Part shown: one piece after another, positions 55,501 through 63,990 of the stretch
How positions within the stretch are numbered: the first letter of the stretch is position 1
Layout: each line of letters opens with the position of its first letter
Source: Polyporus tsugae
Taxonomy: Eukaryota > Basidiomycota > Agaricomycetes > Polyporales > Polyporaceae
Assembly: GCA_024305745.1 (NCBI GenBank)
Contig: JAHRBS010000006.1
Coordinates: 2,358,501-2,422,500, forward strand
Length of the DNA: 64,000 nucleotides
Direction: 5' to 3'
Made by a program: the position numbers and the translations under genes
Notes under the pieces: model-generated
Seen by the model: only the letters and a program-made list of their open reading frames with translations
Told to the model about the DNA's origin: nothing
Database searches by the model: none

Positions 55501-56990
55501 ACGAACTCAACTGCCTAGGTCGCGACGATGGCAGTGGTGAAGACGCACTCCATGCGATGATGGCTAGCATCGAGGACGTCTACTCTGGCCAGCACTACGA
55601 CTACCTGACCTATGACGAGGCCCTCGAGGTCGCATTCGAGTCTGTGGTCGAGCATGCGTCAAAGGCGAACCAGGAGCACTTGGGTGAGCCCAGGTCCATC
55701 GCAGAGGTCATGGAACTCGACGCAGACGAGCGTGCCAGGTGGCTCAAGGCTGCCCAGGATGAAATCCAGTCCCTCGTCGAGAATGGCACCTTCGAACTTG
55801 TCCTCCTACCTCCAGGTCGCAAGGCCATTGGCTCCTGCTGGGTCTTCCGCGTCAAGCGCAATGCAGACGGCTCCATCAAGCGGTACAAGGGTCGCCTCGT
55901 CGCCAAGGGCTTCTCCCAGCGTCCTGGCTTCGAGTACAACGAGACCTTTGCTCCTACACCAAAGTGGGCGTCGATTCGAGCTATCCTCGCTCTCGCTGGG
56001 CTTGAGGACCTCGAGCTTGAGTCGGTGGACATCTCCTCTGCCTACCTCAACGGCGAACTCAAGGAGGAGGTCTACATGCGCCAGCCTGAGGGCTTTGAGG
56101 ACAAGACTCCTGAGTGGGTGTGGCACCTTCGCAAGGCTCTCTATGGCCTCAAGCAGGCTGGCCGCTGCTGGCATGAGAAGCTCGACGAGGTGCTTGGCAA
56201 GCTGGGCTTTGAGCGACTGACCTGTGAGCACAGTGTCTGGGTGTATCTGCGCGATGGGGTGCGTCTCATTATCCCTGTCTTCGTCGACGACATCACCATT
56301 GCTGGCAAGGACAAGGCTGCAATTCAGCGTGTCAAGGACGACCTGCGCAAGCACTTCAAGCTGCGCGACCTGGGGCCAATGTCGTGGCTCCTGGGTGTCA
56401 AGATTGAGCGCGACCGCTCCAAGCGTGCCCTGTCGATCTCGCAGCGCCAGTATGCCCTCGACATCCTCGAGCGATATGGCTTCACCAACTGCGACCCAGT
56501 CAGCACCCCCATCGACCCTGGCCTCCGTCTCAGTGCAGACATGGCTCCAACGTCCAAGGCAGACATCCGCGACATGCAGGACATTCCCTATGGCCAAGCG
56601 GTTGGTTCTCTCTTCTACCTCGCCGTTGCAACGCGCCCAGACATTGCTCGCACTGTTGGCAACCTCGCACGCTTCTCCCAGAACCCTGGCATGACACACT
56701 GGAAGGCAGTCAAGCACCTGTTCCGCTACATCAAGGGCACACTCGACTACAAGCTCACCTACTCCCCCTCATCTGAGCCAGAGCTTTTCACCTCCTACAC
56801 TGATGCAGACCACGCTGGCTGCCCTGACGCAGGGCGCTCGACCTCTGGCTATGTGATCAAGATGGGCACAGGTGCGATTTCCTGGTCGAGTCGTCTGCAG
56901 TCCCTTGTCGCTCTGTCTACCACTGAGGCGGAGTTCATCGCAGCTGTCTCCTGTGGCCAGGAGATCCTCTGGTTGCGAAATCTGTGTTGA
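52569..56990 (+). CDS. Copia Gag-Pol polyprotein, C-terminally cut at the LTR
   Basis: One open frame of 1473 residues from ATG 52569. In order: Gag (YQQWRLDMEARL); zinc knuckle CMFCGRPNHSEDQC (about 218); aspartic protease NTDTGASAHM (about 318); GAG-pre-integrase (LWHQRCSHVN); integrase core with D, D and E in LVHTDLKG, ATRDDKGGEY and NGIAERANR (about 520-617); a long Pro-rich linker; reverse transcriptase with VFVDDITIAG (about 1238); and RNase H (YTDADHAGCPDAGRSTSGY, STTEAEFIA). The last residues LWLRNLC end in a TGA inside the 3' LTR, so the final RNase H helix and the usual tail are missing. Frameshifts are absent. Its GC- and codon-rich style matches host genes, unlike the decayed gypsy element nearby. 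Confidence 0.95.
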   Translation: MAPPAATFPKLSNHNYQQWRLDMEARLRILGALRIIQGTETRPAFVAPLDAGERRDLRDFDNRVDLAAGELWSCVEREQQTHLEAIRDDPVAMWAKLESVHMQKRPGTRFNTYNVLLSLCKSEDESLSSLSMRAVQLKSDMKALCPATFSITQLDDELVLMALIRALPVEYTSLRQTLLLDDSLTLDKLQEMFIALKNQPGALSSTPALSNVASQVSCMFCGRPNHSEDQCFSKRDASAKAKDRMTQRTQFHSQHNQRKQEASEASSSSNTASGTQTKPQESAGVATVSAGCASALLSASDRSSWLSTPAAANWNTDTGASAHMTPHRHWFCSYLPHTIPIRLANSHIVYSAGLGSVVFQPEERGGVLPPAVVLHDVLHVPALASNLLSVFHLTREKGYTVELAASSALFYHQGELRFEAQVNAHNVGYLLGRTIPQSMTALSASTTSSEDLALWHQRCSHVNLDDLRSAIRKELVQGLRIRSQRAPDAICEPCLAGKLNRHPIPRFASRRFVRLALVHTDLKGKLPVRTAEGYQYWMVFVDDVTRFWAMAYLKLKSDAFAAFKAFKAYAENCLGLRIKATRDDKGGEYMGQEFIDYCAEHGIHRQHTEPDEPHQNGIAERANRTTSKGATALLAQAKLPPSFWGHAVSTFVHTRNRMPTSALDGGIPYTAWKGDGRKPDVSYFRVFGCLAYVLIRKKDRKALQPHTRKCIFIGYPEGTKAWRFWDPAAKKIIISSHAVFDEQCFPGNSPFINVFGLPLDDVDVPGASEDTGADAPPQDDAPDVPELHDQGGDDDWDDPAPPAPPVPQIAPPPAAPPRQQSPQRSPSPPAPLPPRAQPPAPPQAPPRAPAIAHAPPSPPPAPAVRPQAPSIHQQAQGEGSFRPYPALARKQLPSHSSRYQGSLNNRELECQNLVPQRLRIRSASPAPPAASPEPPQRDSSSPDPLIDAPVDNQAPPPRANPFAPRSMSPPPSPTSSDDELNCLGRDDGSGEDALHAMMASIEDVYSGQHYDYLTYDEALEVAFESVVEHASKANQEHLGEPRSIAEVMELDADERARWLKAAQDEIQSLVENGTFELVLLPPGRKAIGSCWVFRVKRNADGSIKRYKGRLVAKGFSQRPGFEYNETFAPTPKWASIRAILALAGLEDLELESVDISSAYLNGELKEEVYMRQPEGFEDKTPEWVWHLRKALYGLKQAGRCWHEKLDEVLGKLGFERLTCEHSVWVYLRDGVRLIIPVFVDDITIAGKDKAAIQRVKDDLRKHFKLRDLGPMSWLLGVKIERDRSKRALSISQRQYALDILERYGFTNCDPVSTPIDPGLRLSADMAPTSKADIRDMQDIPYGQAVGSLFYLAVATRPDIARTVGNLARFSQNPGMTHWKAVKHLFRYIKGTLDYKLTYSPSSEPELFTSYTDADHAGCPDAGRSTSGYVIKMGTGAISWSSRLQSLVALSTTEAEFIAAVSCGQEILWLRNLC

Positions 56991-57411
56991 AGTCGGTGCT
57001 GTAGCGCGCGCTCCTTTGACCGCGCCAAGTCCCGCTTCGTACCATACGTACTGCGTACTGTACCCTACCCTCTGGTATTTTCCACATCGCTAGATTCTGC
57101 GTTCTCATAGAGATATACCATACTCTTACTCAATGACTTGGTTTAGTGTAGATCTGATCCCCTCTCTGGAGTGGACTCTACCTTAGGCACTTCTCGTCCT
57201 TTCGGCGCCAGAACAGCGCCAGTTCGTGTAGGATCATGTAAGCTACCTAGCACGTGCTCAGTGCGCTGTCACCTCGCCTCTGTCGAGCTCTGTTGTCCTT
57301 AGACTTCTTAGAGCTCAACTTAGGTGAGTACTTTAGTTTCCTGTTAATGATAGACTTCTTAGAGCTCGACTTAGGCCATTGTGACCGCTCTGAGGCGCAC
57401 TGCAGCCAACA
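56985..57411 (+). repeat. Copia 3' LTR
   Basis: The 427 bp are the same length and carry the same internal 51-bp unit as the 5' copy. It differs from the 5' LTR at about 15 sites but shares several variants with the solo LTR at 60400 (ATCGCTAGATTCTGCG, ACTCAATGAC). It starts inside the last codons of pol and is followed directly by an inverted RT fragment. Confidence 0.93.
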
Positions 57412-57999
57412 CCCATCGCGCAGATAGACCCAGACACTGTGCTCACAGGTCAGTCGCTCAAAGCCCAGCTTGCCAAGCACCTTGTCGATGTGCTGCTGAA
57501 GAGTAGGGAGGAGGTCTCTGAGTGCGTGGATCATGCGAGTTGTAGATAGAGACTCCATGAGCATAGTGGCAGCATGGATGCATTCACTTTGAGCTCCTTG
57601 TGCTATGGCCAATGCCTTCTCTTTTTTGAGCTTGGGGGCACCTGATCGAGAGGTGTAGTTGTAGAGGTTGGTGTGATAGACAGGCAGTTTGGCAAAGGTG
57701 CAATACAGCTCGATGAAGATGGTGGAGTTGGGGATGTCATGTGTACAAACACGAACCTGGTCGTGTAGATCGGGGTGAGTCAGGACCCAGCCAATACGAT
57801 TGGCAATGGTTGCATTCTCGTCTTGTTCCTGTGAAACCGGTTCACGAGGAAGGTGGTCATAGTTGATCACAGGGCGGTTGGTGATGAACTTCGGAGGAGT
57901 CAGGAGGATGTGATGGTTGGTGTTCCTTCCGACAAGTTGTCGCGCACTTCGTCTGAGAGGTGCTTGAGGGCGACCGCTGGTGTTGCGAGTACGAGGCAT
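57247..57999 (-). CDS. Unknown ORF fused to copia RT and LTR sequence
   Basis: From ATG 57999 the frame gives about 170 residues of unrecognised protein (MPRTRNTSGRPQAPLRR, IGWVLTHPDLHDQVRVCTHD, EKALAIAQGAQSECIHAATM). It then continues in frame into 26 residues of copia RT (VLGKLGFERLTCEHSVWVYL) and into antisense LTR before a stop at 57247. The native part is basic at the start and helical later, without membrane segments. It was probably a longer gene or transposon ORF whose 3' end was replaced. No intron is needed. Function unknown. Confidence 0.5.
   Translation of the reverse strand: MPRTRNTSGRPQAPLRRSARQLVGRNTNHHILLTPPKFITNRPVINYDHLPREPVSQEQDENATIANRIGWVLTHPDLHDQVRVCTHDIPNSTIFIELYCTFAKLPVYHTNLYNYTSRSGAPKLKKEKALAIAQGAQSECIHAATMLMESLSTTRMIHALRDLLPTLQQHIDKVLGKLGFERLTCEHSVWVYLRDGCWLQCASERSQWPKSSSKKSIINRKLKYSPKLSSKKSKDNRARQRRGDSALSTC
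57412..57488 (-). pseudogene. Inverted 77-bp fragment of the copia reverse transcriptase
   Basis: Read on the minus strand it matches 56188-56264 at 75 of 77 positions (AAGGTGCTTGGCAAGCTGGG, then the CEHSVWVYLRDG codons). It begins exactly at the outer edge of the 3' LTR and stops where an unrelated frame starts. It is therefore a piece of a second copy in opposite orientation. Confidence 0.9.
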
Positions 58000-58258
58000 G
58001 ATGATGGTAGTTTGGTGAGGCAAGTGAGTTGTTGGGGGCTTGAAGGTCGAATGGCCTTGCACCCTCTGTTTATATACTACTCTTTTGGTTGTGCACAGCT
58101 GCGGAATTTTGTAAGGCTGTTCCACTGCGTTCTGTGGACACGAGGCACTGGTTGCTGCGCATTCGCAGTTACTACAGTGCACTACATATACATATTATAA
58201 TTACAATCAAATCGGGAACTTCCCTTTGGGGAGAACCAGTTCCTGATGAAGTCGGGTT

Positions 58259-58895
58259 TCACCAGGGTCCGGGTAGAGTTGGTTTAATCATGGATGCATC
58301 AGAATGGTGGGCATTGAACAAATATGTATCTGTAGGAAATAAAGGTGCCAGTTCGCTCGAATCGTTCATACACCTGTGGGTATCGCTGTTTGAGTTGGTC
58401 ATGGACTTTGTTGCATACCCATTCGGGGTATCTGGTGCGGTCCGTAAGGTCGTCGAAGGTGAGCTCATTTTCGAATTCATCCTTGGTGAATCATATGGTG
58501 TAGCTGTTGATTCCATCCATGACTTGGATTGTGACATTTCCAGGCTGATACGCCGCAATGCAATGCATATTGCGAGGGGGTTGTTAGTGATGGTGTGGGG
58601 ACTGGGTAAATCTGTGATGGATGGCGAGGTCGGGGGTGACTTCGTCGAGTTCCGGATACACGCGGAATGGGACAAAGACGTCTTCTTCTAGCAGGAGCTC
58701 GTAGGTGTCGGGGAAGTGTTGTTGTAGGAGGCCGTGTACAATGTCTCCAACGATGCGAGGTACATTTGCGATGTGTGCAAGGGTTTCGGCGTTGGCGCGA
58801 TCGTTGTTGCCATAAAAGGTGAAGTAGTAGGCGCAAGTGGTTTGTGTTGTGAGCGGGACAGCAATGTTGTAGTTGAAGAAGCGGACAATGGCCAT
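58259..58895 (-). pseudogene. Broken ORF of unknown family
   Basis: From ATG 58895 the minus strand gives about 103 residues (MAIVRFFNYNIAVPLTTQT, YYFTFYGNNDRANAETLAHI, PDTYELLLEEDVFVPFRVYP) ending after SPHHH. A second frame (58259-58675) continues with LAICIALRRISLEMSQS and ATPYDSPRMNSKMSS. The two parts look like one protein with a frameshift or an unrecognised intron. It lies with the ORF at 57999 between two retroelements, so a transposon origin is possible. No family recognised. Confidence 0.4.
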
Positions 58896-59668
58896 GGGGC
58901 TAGCGGTTGGTTGAGGAGGTTTTGGTCATTGTTTATCCTTTTCTGTGTTCATTAAATGGGCTTCTTTAACGTATCTGGCGTGGCACGACAATTTGTTTCT
59001 TCTAATATCCTTATATGGACAGCCTCGGTGTGGCGGTGTTGAAGTTCTTGAACTTCCTTCATATTTCCTTATGCAGTCGATCTTGAAGCGCTCTTCATGT
59101 GGTACTAAACGCGCAGTCCATGATATTTGTACATAAATGGAAACTTCTTTACTCTAAAGAAGGGGGAGCGCCTGTTGAGGCGAGCCTCCAGCCGATGACG
59201 TCGGGAGTCACTGGCTGTCGGATAGGGATTCGAGCTCGAGCTCGAGCCGGTCCAGACACGGAGTCGATGGTGGCGCAGTTGTGGGCGGCTCGGTCGGGTC
59301 ACGGTGCTCGATCGCGTGATGCAGTATAGTAACAAAATTATAAAAAGAAATGACGAGGAACGCCAGATTGAGGAGGTAGGCAAGGACAACACCTGGTGGT
59401 CATGAGTGGCAGTGTGGGGTGGTACAACAGGGGTCTTACCTACAATGAGCGCGGCAATGGCCAACTGCTCGGTCATGTTCCCCAGCCCCATCCGGGGGTC
59501 TTCGCGAAGATGCAGTCAGGGTGGTCACGGCTGTGGAGCGTGTGGTTGACAACCCGCTGGGCGATGTTGTTGAGGATGAAGGCAATGGCAGCAAAGGTGA
59601 TTGCTTGCAGACCAAGGACTGCGAGGACAAAGAGAGCGAGGATCCAGAACATCGCTGCTGAGTCCGTT
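58896..59668. other. Spacer 3' of the gypsy pol region
   Basis: The 3' untranslated part and LTR of the antisense gypsy element would be expected here, but I cannot define LTR ends because no second copy lies in the window. A GAGCTCGAGCTCGAGC stretch occurs at 59231-59246. Confidence 0.35.
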
Positions 59669-60399
59669 TCACTTGAGGCGATGTATCTTCTTATAGGTGT
59701 TGAGAATATCTTTTGCATTCTTGAGGTTTACTTCGGGTTCCCAGGAGTTTTTGAAGGATTCCCATCCCTTCCAGGATACTAGGTACTGCATTGTTTTCCG
59801 TTTACGACCGGTCGTTTGGTGATTAATGATAGCTTCCACTTTGTGTTCTTCTTCTCCTTCGACCATATCAGGTGGCGGTCGAGGCAGGTCTGGCCCGTGT
59901 TCTTTGGTGGTGCGATATGGCGTCAACAAGGCGGCATGGAACACAGGGTGTATCTTCCATTTCTTCGGGAGGTTTAGTCTGAAGGTGACCGGACCTAATA
60001 CCTCTGTGATGGTAAAGGGTCCTTCTTGTTTAGGGGCAAGCTTTCGATATGGATATGGTAGCTTGAGGTTTGTGGATTCGAGAAGCACCTTATCTCCTTT
60101 CTCAAAGTTCACGGGTTTCCCTGAGGTGTGTCGGGCCATTGCGAGGGCTGCTTGAACATGTGATGCAATGGTGTTTCCTTGGTTCTGTTGAAGCTCCGTG
60201 AGTTGTTCCTCTGTGGTCGGATGTTTTATCTTAGTTCGAACAGTTCCTATTGCTTCCAGTTGGTACCCATATAGAAGTTCGAATGGGGACTTGCCCGTTG
60301 AGGAATGAGTCCGTTGATTGTGCGCAAATGCCCAGGCTGGTAGGAAGTCGGACCACTTGTTTGGGTTGTTCGCACAGTAGATGCAGAGATCGAAATCTA
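59669..60399 (-). pseudogene. Gypsy integrase C-terminal part with chromodomain
   Basis: Reads KWSDFLPAWAFAHNQRTHSS, then the GPY/F-like stretch GPFTITEVLGPVTFRLNLP, the HPVFHAALLTPY motif, and ends in a chromodomain (MQYLVSWKGW, NSWEPEVNLKNAKDILNTY) with TAA/TAG stop near 59669. Chromodomains of this group bind methylated histone H3 and direct integration to heterochromatin. The part is joined to the rest of the integrase only across the inserted LTR. Confidence 0.9.
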
Positions 60400-60775
60400 T
60401 GTTGAAGTCAGTGCTGTAGCGCGCGCTCCTTTGACTGCACCAAGTCCCGCTTCGTACCATACATACTGCGTACTGTACCCTACCCTCTGGTATTTTCCAC
60501 ATCGCTAGATTCTGCGTTCTCATAGAGATATACCATACTCTTACTCAATGACTCGGTTTAGTGTAGATCTGATCCTCTCTCTAGAGTGGACTCTACCTGA
60601 GGCATTTCTCGTCCTTTTGGCACCAGAACGGCGCCAGTTAGCATAGGATTATGTAAGCTACCTAGCACGTGCTCAGTGCGTTGTCACCTCGCCTCTGTCG
60701 AGCTCTGTTGTCCTTAGACTTCTTAGAGCTCGACTTAGGCCATTGTGACCGCTCTGAGGCGCACTGCAGCCAACA
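60400..60775 (+). repeat. Solo copia LTR with perfect 5-bp target duplication
   Basis: The 376 bp are the same family as the LTRs at 51920 and 56985 but carry only one copy of the 51-bp internal unit (427 minus 376 equals 51). It is flanked by ATCTA on both sides (60395-60399 and 60776-60780). A full element inserted into the gypsy integrase and was then reduced to one LTR by recombination. Confidence 0.95.
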
Positions 60776-61486
60776 ATCTACTTCCTGATTGACTTGTTCT
60801 GTTTGTCCATCCGTTTCTGGGTGGTATGCTGTGCTAAGTGATGTTGTGATTTCTAATGCTTCGTGTAATTCTCAGAAGGCCTTTGCGGCAAACTGCAGGC
60901 CTCGGTCCGAGATGATCTTCTGAGGTAGCCCATAATGGCTAAAGACGTCCTTCCAGAGAAGTTTGGCTGCTTCCATAGCAGTGACTTGCTTTGTACATGG
61001 AGTTAGTACCACCGCTTTAGTGACGTCGTGGTCAATGACCACCTGTATGGCATCATACCCGTCTTCCGTGGGAGGTAAATCGGTGATGTAGTCTATGGTA
61101 ATGACTTGGAATGGGCGTGTATCGCCGCCGTGTGGGATTGGCATTAGTGGAGGTTTTGTCGGATTTGTCCGGACCTTGGTGGTCTGACAAACTGCGCAGC
61201 CTTGGCAGTACTGCGTGATGAATTGACTCATGCCATCCCAGTAATACTCCCGTTTGATGAGGTCTTTGGTCTTCTGGATGCCCGGGTGTCCCATATGCAG
61301 GGGTTCATGGTACATTCTGACAATATCTCGACGGAGATTATCATCAGGTGGCACATAGACCTTGTCCTTGTATAGCAATATGCCATTGTCTTTGGTCTAG
61401 TCATCGGATTTTCCGTATCCGGGTTGTTGTATGGTCTTGTCTTTGCTGGATAGAAGGGGGATCAGTTGCGGATCTTGTGCTTTGTT
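60776..61486 (-). pseudogene. Gypsy integrase N-terminal and core part
   Basis: The H2C2 zinc-binding region (HMGHPGIQKT, CQGCAVCQ) and the catalytic core with DYITDLPPTEDGYDAI and KIISDRGLQF are readable. A TGA at 60872-60874 breaks KAF from ELHEAL, and a TAG lies at 61397-61399. Confidence 0.88.
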
Positions 61487-63352
61487 GCCTCGAATTCATT
61501 CCTGCAGTTCGATGTTGATGGCGTTTACAAAGATGTCTTCTTTGAGCATGGTAACATTTTTGTTGTCATTTTCCCCCCCCTCATAGTCTGGTCTCCTGGA
61601 CAGAGCGTCGGCCTGGACTAGGTTCTTTCCGGGATGGTATTTTATAACAAAATTAAAACTGTCGACAAAGATGTGCCATCGGGCTTGTCGGCAGTCTAGC
61701 TTCTGCAATGTTTTGAAGTAAGTTAGGTTCTTGTGATCGGTGAGAACTTCTACTGGATGCGGTGATCCCTGTAAGAAGTGTCTCCAAGCTTCAAATGCGC
61801 GGACAATGGCGAGCATTTCTCAATCGTAGATCTGGTAGTTCCGTTCAGCGGGTGAGGATGACTTGGATAGGTAGGCACAAGGGTGCCAGAGACCATCCGG
61901 GCCTTGCTGCTGAAGGACTGCCCCCGTTGCTACTCCAGAGGCGTCGCATTCCACTTGGAATGGTTCTTGTGGGTTCGGAATGCGCAGTATTGATTCTGAA
62001 GTGAATCGGGACTTCAGTTCTTAGAAGGCCGTTTCACATTCTGGTTCCCACTTGAATGGTTTATCTTTTTTGGTTAGGTCAGTCAGGGGCCGTACTATGG
62101 TGGAGTAATCACAGATAAATTGGCGGTAGAAATTTCCAAATCCTAGGAAGGCCTGGACCTGTTTCATTGTTTTGGGGGCTGGCCATTCTCGAATGGCTTT
62201 CAGCTTTACTGGTCCATTGCGACTTCACCTTCACGGATAATGGCACCGAGGAATTTGACTTCTGATACCTCGAATTGGCACTTTTCTGGTTTGAGGTGGA
62301 GGTCGTGTTCCTGTAGTCATTTCAGTACCCATCGTGTGCGAATGCGGTGTTCTTCTAAGTTGTTCGAGCATATGAGGATGTCGTCCATGTAGATGACAAT
62401 CCATCCTTCCCGTGTGAGGTCATCGAAGATTTCGTTCATCATGTGTTGGAATGTTGCTGGGGCATTACATAATCCAAAGAACATGACTGTCGGTTCATAT
62501 AGTCCCAATGGGGTTATGAATGCTGCTTTGTGTTGGTCTTCTTTCTTGATTCGGATGTTATTGTAGCCAGCTCGGACGTTAAACTTGGTGAAAATGGATG
62601 CTTGTCCTAGTTGATTGAACAGATTTTCAATAAGTGGTAGGGGGTATGCATCCTTGACTGTGGCATCATTCAATGTTTGATAGTCTTGTATGGGTCGGAG
62701 GCTACTATCTTTCTTTGATACAAAGAAGAATGGCGAAGTGAATTGAGATTCTGATCAGCGAATAAATTCTTTGGCTAGGTTTTCATTGATGAATTCTCGC
62801 AATTTGCCCTGTTCGTGAAGGGTTAAAGGGTAAATCCTTCCCCATTGTCTGTCCTTCAGGTCGAACTCCTTTGATTTTGATTTCATGGTCCCATGGTCGT
62901 GCTGGTGGGAATCGTTCAGCTGCTTTCTTCTCGAAGATGGCTGTGAATTCGCGTGCATATTCGGGTACGAGTTCTTCGAGGGGGATGTTCTTTTTTCCCT
63001 GTGCTGCTGCTATTGCAATTTCTGTGGACTTGTTCATCTTGCGAATTGCCCACGTTTCCCATAAGTGTTTGATGACTCGTGATGGGTTATGGGTCAGTGT
63101 TTCATTCTCGATGTCAATGTCGGTGGACTCAATATAGGAGAGCACCATTGCTTGTAGGGTTCCTGGTGCGGGGAGGCCCCATATTGTTCCGATAGGGGCG
63201 TCGTGTGTCTCCTGATACTTGTGGATACATTGTTGTTCCTTGATGACTTTTGTGTTGAACTTGACCTGTCCCATTCGCCAATTAATTGTAGGGTTATATC
63301 GACAAATCCATGGCATGCCCAGGATAATGTTGTCTTGTCCTAGGTCGGCCAC
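61487..63352 (-). pseudogene. Gypsy reverse transcriptase and RNase H part
   Basis: RT blocks are readable ([48 protein letters not shown]), as is RNase H (EMLAIVRAFEAWRHFLQG, VEVLTDHKNLTYF). Stops interrupt at 61496-61498, 61820-61822, 62022-62024, 62317-62319 and 62755-62757, and a single-base loss near 62195-62225 shifts the frame. Motif A reads TKFNVRAGY, with Asn in place of the catalytic Asp. Confidence 0.9.
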
Positions 63353-63373
63353 ATACCATTGGGTAGGTAGTTG

Positions 63374-63664
63374 TCATTCATTCAGTCGGAAGTTTCCTTC
63401 GACTCGGTGTGTAATCATTACATGTTTATTGATGCTGTTATCCGCATTTCGGAAGGTGAGTGGTTGCGGTAGTCTGACTGTGGGTATGTTGTACTTTTCC
63501 ACCAGTCGAGTGTTGATGATGACTGCACCTGCTCTAGTGTCGATGAGACCTTTGACTCCAACGACTTGAGTTCCGACTTCAATGTAATCAGGTATAAGGA
63601 GGGCGTGTCTGCACCTTTCTGTATTGGTTACTAGGTTTACAATGAAGTCCGAACTCATGGGCAA
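63374..63664 (-). pseudogene. Gypsy aspartic protease part
   Basis: The retropepsin-like stretch VKGLIDTRAGAVIINTRLVE has Arg in place of the Gly that follows Asp-Thr in active enzymes. A TGA at 63374-63376 separates it from the downstream QLPTQWYVADLGQDNIILG segment. Confidence 0.85.
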
Positions 63665-63690
63665 GTCAGGCGTTGGTTCTGCCTGCCCGT

Positions 63691-63990
63691 CTAAAAATCC
63701 ATGTCGTAGGGGTCCGCCTCTGCTTGGATAGCATCTACTTGGAACTTGTCATCTTTCTCGCTTTCAGTGTCCGATTCCTTAGCACTCTCTTCCGAGGTCG
63801 ACTCGATATCCTTGTCGAGGATTTTCCTGACCTTGTGCGGTATCCGTCGGCTGGGTTTCTTTCCCTTGGGTCTGTCGGGACAGTTCCTGGCCTGGTGTCC
63901 TGCCTTGTGACATACAAAACATAAGTTCTGTTGCATATGCCTCGAGCACTCTTCTACTGTCATCTTGTTTATGTCAGCGGAAGCGCGCAT
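63691..63990 (-). pseudogene. Gypsy Gag C-terminal part with zinc knuckle
   Basis: CFVCHKAGHQARNC is a CX2CX4HX4C nucleocapsid knuckle, followed by a basic then acidic Ser/Glu-rich stretch (STSEESAKESDTESEKDD). The frame continues to the right beyond the window. Confidence 0.85.

Larger units (their letters stand above)
51920..57411 (+). mobile_element. Ty1/copia LTR retrotransposon
   Basis: The element is 5492 bp with two 427-bp LTRs (51920-52346, 56985-57411) that begin TGTTGAAG and end CAGCCAACA. It has a half-tRNA-type primer site and one uninterrupted Gag-Pol frame. It has no matching 5-bp target duplication: CTGCG lies on the left and CCCAT on the right. The Pol frame runs straight into the 3' LTR without its usual last part or a purine tract. 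The two LTRs differ at about 15 positions, so they are not from one recent insertion. The element is coding-intact but structurally composite. Confidence 0.93.

Noticed and set aside
54316..55518. 400-codon frame inside copia pol
   Set aside because: Shadow frame of the Pro-rich linker; the true frame has integrase and RT motifs.
55806..56717. 303-codon antisense frame in the copia RT
   Set aside because: Antisense shadow of a GC-rich coding region; no motif of its own.
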